Origin: an uncultured Methylococcaceae bacterium
Lineage (GTDB): Bacteria > Pseudomonadota > Gammaproteobacteria > Methylococcales > Methylomonadaceae
DNA length: 64,000 bases
Assembly: GCA_903928685.1 (NCBI GenBank)
Contig: CAIYRS010000105.1
Span: forward strand, 19,819 to 83,818
Reading direction: 5' to 3'
Numbering within the stretch: position 1 is the stretch's first letter; each line of letters opens with the position of its first letter. The notes below the pieces were generated by a model. That model did no database searches, was not told the DNA's origin, and saw only the letters and a list, made by a program, of their open reading frames with translations. The translations under genes were made by a program, and so were the position numbers. Below, one piece after another: positions 52,428-61,990 of this stretch.

Positions 52428-52750
52428 TAACTTCTAGGCTGTTGTGTAGCCAGAAAGTCATGAGGACATACAAATCGAAGGTGAAACGAATCAATTCCGT
52501 GCTGTAGGAATGGTCGTGCCTTTCTCTGCCCATTTGGGCTTGATGGCGGTTATGTTGGCGGCCTCTTGCTTGAGGCCGTTGAACAATTGTGGGGTTGATC
52601 AACATAAATACAATCAGTAGATGTTCAACTCGTCAATTCTTAGTTAGGCGTAATGGCAACCTTAATTATCAGCACGGTGTCGCGGAAGCTATAAAGAAGA
52701 TTGCCACTGGCTAGCCAGTTCCCGGATTTATTTGATTATCAAGGAAATCG
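52428..52750. other. Gap without a convincing gene
   Basis: About 320 bases between convergent genes. An ORF of 67 codons on the minus strand resembles nothing recognised. A short GCGGCCTCTTGCTTGAGGCCG hairpin lies near 52558 and could be a terminator for the GT61 gene. Confidence 0.4.
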
Positions 52751-53500
52751 TTACTTAAAATAGCCGTAATGTCTTCCCCAACGACCACAGATTCGTTTGA
52801 TAGTTTTAATTTCATCTTCAGTAAATAAGTTTTCGTGAGGATGTTCTTTGGGCGTGGTTTTTATATCTTTGAAGAATCTTTTATCGTAACTTTCATCAAC
52901 GAAATCTAGCAGCCCCTCTATTTCAGGTAATAAATTTTCGGTGAGCTGTTCGTAACGCAATTCATAAACCCTTTTAGGGAAAGCTTTTTTTAGCATATAA
53001 ATATTTGCTGCGGCTTCCGTCCAAAAATTACATGCGCCAACAATGTTTTCAATTTTTACAACCTTACCTATCCGTAAACTTGAAACTACATTTAGTGGAT
53101 TTCGTACGATATGTACGAATTTGGCTCGTGGAAATTCACTAGCAATCATGGCGCTGCCATAAACATTTTGAGGGGTTTTGTCAAACCATCGGGTTGCTGA
53201 TAATTTGTTATTTAGCAAATAGCGGTCCATATAGCGTTTTTGCAAGTCGCCCCGCGACGAGCTCCTTTCTAGGATAGTCTTAAATTCATCTTCGGAAATA
53301 TTGTCCATTTCCCGATGTTTTTTAAGGACTTGGTTGTTTAGTAGTTGCATTTGTGACAATGGCGTGCCAAATACTTCCGCCCATCTAAAATAATGGGTTT
53401 CTTCTGGCGATGCCAAATTAGGATGATTTCTAAGAATATCCCTTAATAAGGTTGTGCCTGAGCGGACGCAGCCAATGATAAAAAAAGGTTCATTGTTCAT
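52751..53500 (-). CDS. Sulfotransferase (Sulfotransfer family)
   Basis: A 249-residue protein. The 5'-PSB loop is FIIGCVRSGTTLLRDILRNH, followed by the family's EETHYF. The 3'-phosphate site is FPRAKFVHIVRNPLNVVSSL. WFDKTPQN precedes it, as usual. PAPS-dependent sulfation of a glycan or lipid is likely. It lies 23 bases after the HU-like small gene on the same strand. Confidence 0.9.
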   Translation of the reverse strand: MNNEPFFIIGCVRSGTTLLRDILRNHPNLASPEETHYFRWAEVFGTPLSQMQLLNNQVLKKHREMDNISEDEFKTILERSSSRGDLQKRYMDRYLLNNKLSATRWFDKTPQNVYGSAMIASEFPRAKFVHIVRNPLNVVSSLRIGKVVKIENIVGACNFWTEAAANIYMLKKAFPKRVYELRYEQLTENLLPEIEGLLDFVDESYDKRFFKDIKTTPKEHPHENLFTEDEIKTIKRICGRWGRHYGYFK

Positions 53501-53523
53501 TTAAATTCTTCGATTATGGATTG

Positions 53524-53907
53524 TTATTTTTTATCTTGGATTTGGCAAAAAATTCTGCGATGGATATTGGGCATTCCGTCTTTTTGATTAATAGATTGCT
53601 TAACAATAAATCTGCCAAAGTTCGGCAAAATTATAGATCCTGATGATAGATTATTAATTTCAATATTTAATATTTGAAAAAGGCTTTTTGCTATAGAAAG
53701 TGATTGTTTCTCATCAATACCATCAAAGGCATCCGGGTTGATATTTATTGCCGCATTTAGTATGTCTGCAATCAGGAGCTTTTTTTCTTCGCTGGGTAAT
53801 GTTGGGGAAGTGGGTGATGTTGTTGAAATTATTTCAGCCGAGGTATTTTCAGTTTTTTTCGATAATTTTTTTTGTAGACGATTTGAAATTTTTTTTAAAT
53901 TTTTCAT
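53524..53907 (-). CDS. Small protein with an HU/IHF-like core
   Basis: 127 residues. The first 45 are basic then Ser/Thr/Pro-rich (NRLQKKLSKKTENTSAEI). Residues about 45-110 run LLIADILNAAININPDAFDG, LSIAKSLFQILNIEINNLSS and GSIILPNFGRFIVKQS, echoing the HU pattern of a helical half followed by G..V.LP.FG.F.V. The family match is by eye only. It is directly upstream of a sulfotransferase gene, so DNA binding or a structural adapter are both open. Confidence 0.5.
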   Translation of the reverse strand: MKNLKKISNRLQKKLSKKTENTSAEIISTTSPTSPTLPSEEKKLLIADILNAAININPDAFDGIDEKQSLSIAKSLFQILNIEINNLSSGSIILPNFGRFIVKQSINQKDGMPNIHRRIFCQIQDKK

Positions 53908-54097
53908 TTTGATTTACGCTAAATTTAATTGATAGTTAAAAGTTTTTGATTAGAAAATGGTGGAAATCAGGCGTTTTTCTTAACAATAAATGGGGCGGTT
54001 TGAAAGCTAAGCTTTACGCTATACATCATGATGGGTGAGATAATAGTGAATTTATGCTTATTTACAATGGAAAATATGAAATAACCAATAGGTTTAT

Positions 54098-55288
54098 TTA
54101 GATTAAATGTAAATTTAAGGGTTTTATATCAGGGAAAATAGTGTGTAATGATTTTTCAGACAATCCAAATTGGGCGCGAAAGAGCCCGGATAAGAGGGTT
54201 CTGTATTCTGTCAAAACAGGATAGTCACGATTCTGGAATAGATTGTTTTCATTAAGTCTGATTTGCTCTCCTACGATTTGCTTTCCTTTTATGCCTCCAC
54301 CTAGGAGCCAATAGGTTGAGCCATGTCCATGATCAGTGCCTTTATTACCATTTTCCCTAAAAGTACGTCCAAATTCTGAAATAACTAGAACTACTGTTTT
54401 TTTCCATACAGGCCCCATTTCTTTAGAAAATGAAGCGATGCCGTTTCCTAGGCCTTTGATTTTATTTGCGAGTTCGCCTTCAGCATTACCTTGGTTGTAA
54501 TGGGTATCCCAGCCACCTACGTCAATAAAACCAATATTGAAGTGTTCTTTCATCATTTTGGCCATACGCTTTGCTTGGATTTCAAAGCCTTTTGCCATAA
54601 TTGCCCCGCGATTTGCTTGTATCATTTCATTCGCAAAGTCATCTGCTGCTTTCTGGCTTAGGTTTAAGCCTTCTTCTACGTAGGCATCAAAAGAGCCACC
54701 ATGATACATTTCAGTTAAGATATCAATTTGATTTTTTGCCAATTTTTGTTTTTTATTTCCTTTTAGTGAGATATTCGCTATGTTGGCATCACCTTTACAA
54801 GACAAAGGTAATGAGTCGGTGAATGATATTCCTTGTTTCCCTGATAATTCCTTTACCAATCGATTGATAAATCCTGAATTGTAATTTTTATGCCCGGTTA
54901 TTGATTGCCCCAGTTCGATGCTATCTTGAGTTTCAAAGTGACTGCGTGACAAATCATTTGTGCCGGCAAAGGGAATAAAGGCGGCTTCACCTTGTTGAAA
55001 TAAAGGCCAAATATTCTGTTTTAATGCTGGGTGCAATCCCCAATCTGAATCAATTGCTAATGCTGCCTTTGGATTGTTGAGGTCAGGCTTAGCAATGGCA
55101 ATATTCGGGCGAGTTTCATAATAGTAAGTGCTTGAATGAGGAATTAATATATTTGCCGCATCGTATCCGCCTCGTAGAAATATAAGCAAGAAGCGGGTAT
55201 CGTTTTCTGGTACTGCAAATAATTCTGAAGGGAAATAGGCTGCTGGAAAAGAGCTTGTTAGTAATTTTAAAAATGAACGGCGGTTCAT
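54098..55288 (-). CDS. DUF1501 family Tat-exported protein
   Basis: 396 residues. The N-terminus MNRRSFLKLLTSSFPAAYFP carries a twin-arginine motif (RRSFLK). FLLIFLRGGYDAANILIPHS, ALAIDSDWGLHPALK, VDVGGWDTH-like GFIDVGGWDTHYNQGNAEG and TVVLVISEFGRTFRENGNKG, TDHGHGSTYWLLGGGIKG are DUF1501 hallmarks; the family resembles alkaline phosphatase/sulfatase folds. Function unknown. It follows the DUF1800 gene by 13 bases, the common pairing. Confidence 0.93.
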   Translation of the reverse strand: MNRRSFLKLLTSSFPAAYFPSELFAVPENDTRFLLIFLRGGYDAANILIPHSSTYYYETRPNIAIAKPDLNNPKAALAIDSDWGLHPALKQNIWPLFQQGEAAFIPFAGTNDLSRSHFETQDSIELGQSITGHKNYNSGFINRLVKELSGKQGISFTDSLPLSCKGDANIANISLKGNKKQKLAKNQIDILTEMYHGGSFDAYVEEGLNLSQKAADDFANEMIQANRGAIMAKGFEIQAKRMAKMMKEHFNIGFIDVGGWDTHYNQGNAEGELANKIKGLGNGIASFSKEMGPVWKKTVVLVISEFGRTFRENGNKGTDHGHGSTYWLLGGGIKGKQIVGEQIRLNENNLFQNRDYPVLTEYRTLLSGLFRAQFGLSEKSLHTIFPDIKPLNLHLI

Positions 55289-55301
55289 AGTATTGCCTTT
55301 A

Positions 55302-56795
55302 TTAACGATAGAGGAATTCAGGTGCGGATAGCAATAAGGTATTCCATTCGGAAGGCGTGACAGCTTTTCGAAGTGCCAATTTTGTTTGATTCGAAAGTAT
55401 CGGTTCGATTTTTTGAAATAGTGGTGTAGATGACAATTTTGTTTCTTTTAAAGAAGTGCTAATACTTGAAGAAATATCATTGTTATTGACAATTTGCTTC
55501 GCGGTTTCAAAGTGTTTGGTTAACTGTGCTGGACTAATCCAGTCTTTTTCTGTCATTCCATAGCCATCTGGCGTCAGGTGTCCGTATAGAGGCTCTCCTA
55601 AGTCTTTGAGCCATTTATTTATAGGGTCTACATAAGATATTGTTTGCTTATCAAAGGCAAAACGCAAGCTAGCCAAAACATAGTGTATTGGATCTCTAAT
55701 CTTCGAGCCTAACGAAGCGGTAAATTCCTTGGATTCAAATAAAGTCATTAATGTTGCTGATATATCCCCGTCGGTTGTTTTGAAAGTTTTTGCCATTTTT
55801 TCGATTAGCTCCGATGATGGCGTGTCGCTTACAAAATACACCGCAAGTTTGTAACTAATAAATTTTGCAGTAGATGGGTGGCGGGCAAGAATATCGACGA
55901 TTTTCTCTATTTCAACAAAGCCTTCACCTGCAATTTTTTCACCTAGAAATTGTTTTTGACTAAAATCATGCCGTTTCGGATTAAATTCAAAGCTGCCATT
56001 CCTACGGTAATATGGCATTAATTTATTGCCTAGTTTAGTTTGCCCATTTCCAAAATTAACACCTGCGCCAGTCAATACTTTTGTTAAAGCTTCTATGTCT
56101 AGCTGGGAATAACCACCCTCAATACCTAATGTATGAAGCTCCATTAGTTCACGGGCATAGTTTTCATTGATTTTATTTGCCGCATTGTGGCTATTATCGA
56201 GATAAATTAGCATGGCTGGATGCTGTAGCGTCGCCATTAATAAGTCACGGAATTTGCCTAAAACATGTGGACGAATAGCGGATTCTTCATAGTCAGATAT
56301 TAACCAACGAATTGGTCCCTTACCTTGGAAAATATTGAAGTGATTCAGCCAAAACCAAGTCAGCTGTTCTTTGATTTGTGCTTGCGAATATAAAGCCCTC
56401 AACAAATGCCGCTGAACTGCTTCTTCGTATATTTCTTTTGCGTATGCTTTTTGTTCATTATGGGCGGAAATTCTTTCATTTTTTGGTAGTTTTTTTATTA
56501 TTTGATTTTGTTCTTGAAAATGTTCGGATAGCATTTCTGGAGATACTTGTTCAATTTGCAAATCAGAAATGATTTTTTGGACTTGAGGTGGCAGTTTTTC
56601 ATTCATGCCACGATCTAATTGTTGAGCCAAAAAAGCTTGACGCCCTAAGTCTTGAAAATTTTCGATGGTTTGTGTGTCAATGCCGTAAGTAATTCGATTA
56701 AGCCATTTTATATCTTCATTAGTAATTGGGGCGCATAAGGCTTCTAATGGAAATATTGCAAATATCAGCAATGTGGTTGAAAGAATAAGATTCAT
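55302..56795 (-). CDS. DUF1800 family exported protein
   Basis: 497 residues with a signal peptide (ending LEALCAP). LNRITYGIDTQTIENFQDLG, QLTWFWLNHFNIFQGKGPIR, NENYARELMELHTLGIEGGY and KFISYKLAVYFVSDTPSSEL are DUF1800 motifs. The function is unknown; DUF1800-DUF1501 pairs are widespread and often linked to the cell surface. It is first of the pair. Confidence 0.93.
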   Translation of the reverse strand: MNLILSTTLLIFAIFPLEALCAPITNEDIKWLNRITYGIDTQTIENFQDLGRQAFLAQQLDRGMNEKLPPQVQKIISDLQIEQVSPEMLSEHFQEQNQIIKKLPKNERISAHNEQKAYAKEIYEEAVQRHLLRALYSQAQIKEQLTWFWLNHFNIFQGKGPIRWLISDYEESAIRPHVLGKFRDLLMATLQHPAMLIYLDNSHNAANKINENYARELMELHTLGIEGGYSQLDIEALTKVLTGAGVNFGNGQTKLGNKLMPYYRRNGSFEFNPKRHDFSQKQFLGEKIAGEGFVEIEKIVDILARHPSTAKFISYKLAVYFVSDTPSSELIEKMAKTFKTTDGDISATLMTLFESKEFTASLGSKIRDPIHYVLASLRFAFDKQTISYVDPINKWLKDLGEPLYGHLTPDGYGMTEKDWISPAQLTKHFETAKQIVNNNDISSSISTSLKETKLSSTPLFQKIEPILSNQTKLALRKAVTPSEWNTLLLSAPEFLYR

Positions 56796-56880
56796 TGCTA
56801 ATGGCCTAATGGATAGATTGCGATTTTGTTGAAGTACAAATTTTAGGACAATCAGTTTTTAGAAATGATCAAACAAAATA

Positions 56881-58032
56881 TTATTGAGGCTGCCTATTTG
56901 TTAATTTTGTGTATTGTTCAAACTTTCTACCAACAAATCGACCATGCGATCTAAACGCAAATACAATTTTCATTAGTTGATAGGCTTTTTCTATATCACC
57001 TTCTTTCTCCAGCTCTACAGCCATATGTTTTAAGATTTCAATTTCATCCATACTTAGGCCGCGAAGGCCGAGATCGGCTGCAATATCATCATCAAGTTTT
57101 AATCCAGTTACTATTTTTTTGATTAACTTATTTGTTTTAGCATTATCTCTTATAAATTCAGTAACATATGCGGCTCTGTCTAAAACAAATTGCTTTGCTT
57201 TAACTAATTCTTCTTCAAGGCAATTTGACGCTATAAATTCTTTATAACCATTGTCGTATTTATTCAAGGCTTCCGGATCAATAGTAAGTACTGTTGCATT
57301 TTCATCGGAAATATAGCCTCTCCTAGTAAATTTTAAACTAAATTTCCCAGCGAATCTGGGATCTCCCCTGCCAAGTAATGAGGTGTATTCTATGATGCTT
57401 CTCTGAAATCTGTGTAGTATATAAGCATCTGATATTTCACCTGTTTTAATAAGTTTATGCTTATGCCTTTGTTTACAGGTAGAGTGGTGCGAGGTCATTA
57501 TTTTTATCTCATCACCTGTCTTGACAGCGGATTTTTGCATTTTTGTAAAATGACACTTTGTTTCTTTTGTAAATGGCCTGCCAAATTCCTCGTGCTCCCC
57601 TACTTTATTAGCCCAAATAAATGCCGTAACACAGGGGTCATCAAGGGCAATTAATACATCTTTAATGTTTTTTGAAAAACAGGCAGGCATCCAAAATTCA
57701 TCTATGTCCAAAAACATAATATGGGAAAAACCATTTTTTTTGGCATTCAAAAATGACTCGGCGTATGCTCTTGATTGGAGTGTGTTGGCATTCAGATAGC
57801 CGTTGTCCAAAATAAAATCGTTATCACTATAGCCTGGGTCAATTAAATATTCCCCGTATTTAAATTTTACAGGACATGTGTTTGTAATTTTCTCTAAGGT
57901 TTCGGCTGAGTTATCAGTAATAAAGTTTAGGTAAATCTCAATTTCATCAAAACCAAAGTATAAATGGTGAAAAATCCATTCTGGTAAATAAGCTGCTTCA
58001 TCTTTAGCTATAGCCACAAGTTTTATTTTCAT
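56881..58032 (-). CDS. Glycosyltransferase (GT2/GT92-like)
   Basis: A 383-residue protein. KIKLVAIAKDEAAYLPEWIF, HHLYFGFDEIEIYLN and SHIMFLDIDEFWMPACF (DxD-type motif) fit the GT92/DUF23-type GT-A enzymes. The C-terminal 120 residues (ELVKAKQFVLDRAAYVTEFI, VELEKEGDIEKAYQLMKIVF) are helical and TPR-like. It likely adds a sugar to a surface glycan. It resembles the gene at 61019. Confidence 0.82.
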   Translation of the reverse strand: MKIKLVAIAKDEAAYLPEWIFHHLYFGFDEIEIYLNFITDNSAETLEKITNTCPVKFKYGEYLIDPGYSDNDFILDNGYLNANTLQSRAYAESFLNAKKNGFSHIMFLDIDEFWMPACFSKNIKDVLIALDDPCVTAFIWANKVGEHEEFGRPFTKETKCHFTKMQKSAVKTGDEIKIMTSHHSTCKQRHKHKLIKTGEISDAYILHRFQRSIIEYTSLLGRGDPRFAGKFSLKFTRRGYISDENATVLTIDPEALNKYDNGYKEFIASNCLEEELVKAKQFVLDRAAYVTEFIRDNAKTNKLIKKIVTGLKLDDDIAADLGLRGLSMDEIEILKHMAVELEKEGDIEKAYQLMKIVFAFRSHGRFVGRKFEQYTKLTNRQPQ

Positions 58033-58085
58033 ATAATTTTCCGTGTAGTTATTTGTATTTTTATGTAGTTAGATTTTTACAGTTA

Positions 58086-59258
58086 CTACCGCATATCAGT
58101 ATTTTTGGCATTTTTAATAATGTTAGCTAGTTGAATTATTTTTCGGTTGTTAGTGGTTTTTGCGGCTTTTGCAAGTAGTTTTTCAGCAATTTCAAATTCA
58201 TTTAAAGATAAAGCTAAGTTTATTGTTAATTGTAAAAGTTCTTGCGGTATCGGTTTTTCGTGCAATATGATTTGCGTCAATAAGCCAATGGCTTTGTCTG
58301 GCTTGCCAATTTTGATGTACGATTTAAACGCAAGCTCAATTCCGTTTAGTTTCAAAATGTTTTCTGCAATTACCAATACGTCAATAAATTTAGATTCTTC
58401 AAATAAGCATTCACAATGTAACTTTAGGGCTTTGCGATCCATCGAGTTTATTGTAAGTGCTTGATTAGCGCAGCTACGCCTGATTGCCAAGTTTTGGGGG
58501 TGGCTTTCAGCCATTCTCAGGAAGTACCGAATAATACTTTTTCTGGTTCTAGCCAGTTTGTAAAAGTCTAATTCCGTTAAGCTATTTGAGACTATTTTGT
58601 CAATTAATGTGCCTAATATGCCCATTTGTAATAACCAAGTTGGGATTTGATGGCCTACTAAAAATACTTTTAAGTGGATAATATTTTGGCTATTTAGTCT
58701 ATCAATATGTTTTTTATCTTCATTATGAAATGGGTCATAAACAACATAAGCTTTTTCAGCAAAACTAGCGCCTATGGCGCCGTCATGAAAAGAGTTTTGC
58801 CAATCTTGTTCTTGTCCCGATTTAAATCTTTTTTCCCAAGGTATAAGTTTTTTGTCCAAGGTTGACTGGGGATTTAATGCAATCACTGTGCAGCCTGGTA
58901 CGGCTTCAGCAAATGCCAAGGCGGCATAGCCCCCCATTGATCCACCATAAAGAAAAACCTTTTTAAAGCGACTAATAAATTGTTTAAACTCATGAGATTG
59001 GAAAAATTGATGTAAGTCCTTATTTCTATACCAATCATTTTGTTTAGGTTTTACGCCAAGTAAGGAATACCCCCTTTTTTGTACAAGAAATTTAAATCCC
59101 CATGGCTCTCTTTTGATATTTTGATGCGTTGAAGCACCACTAGCATGTTCAAATGTTATAAATAGAATGTCATTGCCACTTATAAAATCGATAAGGTAGT
59201 TTGGTAATTCTTTTTGGGATGCGTTAAATCCAGAGTACGAGATTAAATTTGTTAACAT
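58086..59258 (-). CDS. Alpha/beta-hydrolase-like protein with TPR-like tail
   Basis: 390 residues. The nucleophile elbow VFLYGGSMGGYAALAFAEAV is a strong hydrolase feature; ILFITFEHASGASTHQNI precedes it and KVFLVGHQIPTWLLQMG may hold the histidine. From about 240 on, repeated helical pairs (ALTINSMDRKALKLHCECLF, IKIGKPDKAIGLLTQI, LSLNEFEIAEKLLAKA) look like TPR units. It could remove acyl groups from a glycan; the substrate is unknown. It lies within the sulfotransferase/glycosyltransferase run. Confidence 0.7.
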   Translation of the reverse strand: MLTNLISYSGFNASQKELPNYLIDFISGNDILFITFEHASGASTHQNIKREPWGFKFLVQKRGYSLLGVKPKQNDWYRNKDLHQFFQSHEFKQFISRFKKVFLYGGSMGGYAALAFAEAVPGCTVIALNPQSTLDKKLIPWEKRFKSGQEQDWQNSFHDGAIGASFAEKAYVVYDPFHNEDKKHIDRLNSQNIIHLKVFLVGHQIPTWLLQMGILGTLIDKIVSNSLTELDFYKLARTRKSIIRYFLRMAESHPQNLAIRRSCANQALTINSMDRKALKLHCECLFEESKFIDVLVIAENILKLNGIELAFKSYIKIGKPDKAIGLLTQIILHEKPIPQELLQLTINLALSLNEFEIAEKLLAKAAKTTNNRKIIQLANIIKNAKNTDMR

Positions 59259-59404
59259 TGTCGAAAAAGCCGATAGAGTGAAGATTGGGAGGGTAAAAAA
59301 ATTAACTACTTTTTGTATTAATGGTTTTTTTAAATCGATGATTTCTCCGATTTAAGCCATCCGGTTTTCTCTAAGTCGTTTTTATATCAAATCCAGCCAC
59401 ATCG

Positions 59405-61012
59405 TTAGCCCATTAGTTTTTTTAGTACAGGCAATAATTGTTTTTTCAATAATTGCAAGTGTTTCGGTGGGTTATATCTGTAGTTTTTGGGGTTGCGCAA
59501 TTCGCTATGAATAAGATTGTCTGGGCCTTTGGATAGGGCATCAAGATTGATATATGTAATAGCATTTTTTATGCACCAAGCTTCTACAGTCGAATTAAAC
59601 AGACTTGTTAATTCGGTTCGTTCAGTGAGAGATGCTTTTATAGATGATCTGGCATCATCAATTCTATGGGTACTATCAACAGTAGGCAATGGAGAGCTAA
59701 TTACAACAACGTGTGCTTTTTTTTCCGCAATGCGTATTAGCTTGCAATAATTATTAGCGGTGTTTTTTAAGGCAACATTTAAATCAACGCTTTGCTTTTC
59801 GACTGCTTTCCATAAATATAAGCCAACATCAGCTTCTCCTAGGCAAAAGATAATAACTTTAGCGAGGTGTGTATTGATAGATTTTGTAAGATCTGTTGTG
59901 GTCTGGTTGCAATTAGATCCATAGATCCTGGCATTCTCTATCAATACGGTCTTCCACGACCAGTCTGGCGTTAAATTCAACCAGTTTTCGCGCTTAAATA
60001 TTCTGGCGTGACCATCGCCTAGGACGAGGACGGCCTTTTTATCCTTTTGTGGCGCTAGTGGAATAGATGTTGGTTTTTTTTTTTCTGTTAACTCAAAGAT
60101 GACATCATTTCTAACTCGAACAGCTTCAATTGCAGATGCCTCATATTTGGAAAATTGCTCTTTTAAGGCAATTAATTCTTCTTCGATACTTCGATTTTTT
60201 GTGGTTGAACGCCATGAATCTAATGAATAACCAAAGTGCTTAAAGTCTTCATGATAAAATTGACTGACCATTTCAGCGAGTTCTTCGTTATAACAGGCTC
60301 GCCAATCTACGGGAAGTGATTCATTGATACGATGTTTTTTTAACAATTCAGATGCTGATCTGTGAGGAGCAATAATTCGTATTACTTCTTCTAGTTCGCT
60401 TTCTAGATTTTCGGTGTGCAAAATATGGGTATAATTGAGTAGGTCGGGCATCAGTAAATGCGTCATGCTTCGCCAATGGGCATTACATTTATTTACGCTT
60501 TGGGTTTCCACCATCCAGCGGGCAAATTGTGCGAATGATGGGCAAATTTGCGGGTCGGTGCCAAAGTAATCTCCGATTTGTTGCCATAATGCTTGAAAGC
60601 TCGGTTCTTTCTGGCGAACTTTATCAGACCAGCCAGAAACAAAACGGGCATACGGATTTCGCACTACACAGAAACGTATAACATCTGGGTTACTTAATAT
60701 GCGTGTTCGCTCTATATCTGTTATTTCTAGTAAATTTTTAATTGAATGAGTTCTTCCGTGGATAATCATTGCTAAATTACTTTCTCTTCCACAGTGCTTG
60801 AACTCAACATGTTGGTTTTCCAAGTCTGCTAATATCCATTTCATCGTACTGCAAGCGGCTTTGGGGGTGGCAATAAAGAGATAATCCAGTTTTTCTCCGA
60901 CATATGTGCCAAATTCTAATCGTTTTGTAGCTTCTTTAATGCTGTAAGCTAACAAATGATCTTGGCTTTGTTCAAATTCGAGCCACTCTTGCAAAGAAAT
61001 AATTTCAGTCAT
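59405..61012 (-). CDS. Sulfotransferase fused to an SGNH-like domain
   Basis: 535 residues in two parts. Residues 1-270 are a sulfotransferase family 2 domain: YLFIATPKAACSTMKWILAD is the PAPS loop and VIRFCVVRNPYARFVSGWSD the 3'-phosphate site. After a helical linker, residues about 315-530 begin KAVLVLGDGHARIFKRENWL and contain IIFCLGEADVGLYLW and VVVISSPLPTVDS, an SGNH/GDSL-like layout, though the classic serine of GDS is replaced by GDGH. One protein may sulfate and edit or bind the same glycan. Confidence 0.8.
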   Translation of the reverse strand: MTEIISLQEWLEFEQSQDHLLAYSIKEATKRLEFGTYVGEKLDYLFIATPKAACSTMKWILADLENQHVEFKHCGRESNLAMIIHGRTHSIKNLLEITDIERTRILSNPDVIRFCVVRNPYARFVSGWSDKVRQKEPSFQALWQQIGDYFGTDPQICPSFAQFARWMVETQSVNKCNAHWRSMTHLLMPDLLNYTHILHTENLESELEEVIRIIAPHRSASELLKKHRINESLPVDWRACYNEELAEMVSQFYHEDFKHFGYSLDSWRSTTKNRSIEEELIALKEQFSKYEASAIEAVRVRNDVIFELTEKKKPTSIPLAPQKDKKAVLVLGDGHARIFKRENWLNLTPDWSWKTVLIENARIYGSNCNQTTTDLTKSINTHLAKVIIFCLGEADVGLYLWKAVEKQSVDLNVALKNTANNYCKLIRIAEKKAHVVVISSPLPTVDSTHRIDDARSSIKASLTERTELTSLFNSTVEAWCIKNAITYINLDALSKGPDNLIHSELRNPKNYRYNPPKHLQLLKKQLLPVLKKLMG

Positions 61013-61018
61013 AAAAAT

Positions 61019-61900
61019 TTATAGGATAAAAGTTGGAATATCTGCTTGATTGCAAAGAGATAAATACTGTTGGACGTATTCATCTAAGCGACTGAGTATG
61101 GATGGGTCAAAAACATCATTTTTATCAAATTGTTTAAAATACCGATCATCACGTGCTTGTGTGGAGGCATCAATTACTGGCTTTAATCCATTTCCACGTA
61201 ACCGCTTGTTTTTAAATTCGGATTTCGAACGGACAGCGTAATGGTTTAATTGGGCTACAGTAAAGTCATAATGATAAGCTCCATCTAATGTATTAAATGG
61301 GCCAGGACGCATAATGTGCTTGTTTAAGGAATCGCCGTTAGGATATAAATATTTCAGTTTGTTATATACGAAACCTTTATAAACCGCCCTGTGATGAATT
61401 CTTACTAAGTCTTTGTTATATCTAAAAATAGTTTTGAACTGTCTATGTTCATAAAACTCATCATGTGCTGAATGCAAGAACCTTTCGGGAGTAAGTCCAA
61501 GGCCTTTGTGTTGAATGTTGGCAGAACCAAAAATTTTCCAATTGATTGCAACTGCGTCCGCATCCGGAAAGCGGCTTAAAAATGAATCTAAATTAGTATC
61601 TTGTTTTAGATTAAGAAACTCATCGACATCAAATAAAGCTGTCCACTCTGGACGGTTATCATGAATCCATTTTACTGCTTCCCCAAAGGCAACCATTTGA
61701 GGGCTTTGGTCTGCCTCCGGATAAAGCTCGTACCATGTTAAGAAGCCTAAGCGACTTATTTGTTCTAATATTTCTTTAGTGTTGTCAGTATTGTCATTGG
61801 TATATATCAAGAAATGATCAAAACCGAGCATTTTGTGCCAAGCTATCCATTCAGCTATATAAGGCGCTTCGTTTCTGACACTAGTTATTAAAAGTTTCAT
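61019..61900 (-). CDS. Glycosyltransferase (GT92/GT2-like)
   Basis: 293 residues. MKLLITSVRNEAPYIAEWIA, WHKMLGFDHFLIYTNDN and WTALFDVDEFLNLKQDTNL (DxD site), then AVAINWKIFGSANIQHKGLG, are typical of the DUF23/GT92-like bacterial enzymes. LNHYAVRSKSEFKNKRLRGN closes the domain. It is 6 bases downstream of the next gene's start region and probably co-transcribed with the fused sulfotransferase. Confidence 0.87.
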   Translation of the reverse strand: MKLLITSVRNEAPYIAEWIAWHKMLGFDHFLIYTNDNTDNTKEILEQISRLGFLTWYELYPEADQSPQMVAFGEAVKWIHDNRPEWTALFDVDEFLNLKQDTNLDSFLSRFPDADAVAINWKIFGSANIQHKGLGLTPERFLHSAHDEFYEHRQFKTIFRYNKDLVRIHHRAVYKGFVYNKLKYLYPNGDSLNKHIMRPGPFNTLDGAYHYDFTVAQLNHYAVRSKSEFKNKRLRGNGLKPVIDASTQARDDRYFKQFDKNDVFDPSILSRLDEYVQQYLSLCNQADIPTFIL

Positions 61901-61990
61901 ATATTAAACGTCTCTTTTATTACAAATTTGGGAAATGTCTGTTTCACTGGCGCAAAATGACTAATACTCTCTTGAATGCTTTGTGGAATA

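Noticed and set aside
52402-52605. 67-codon minus-strand ORF as a transposase remnant
   Set aside because: No recognisable transposase motif or terminal inverted repeats around it.
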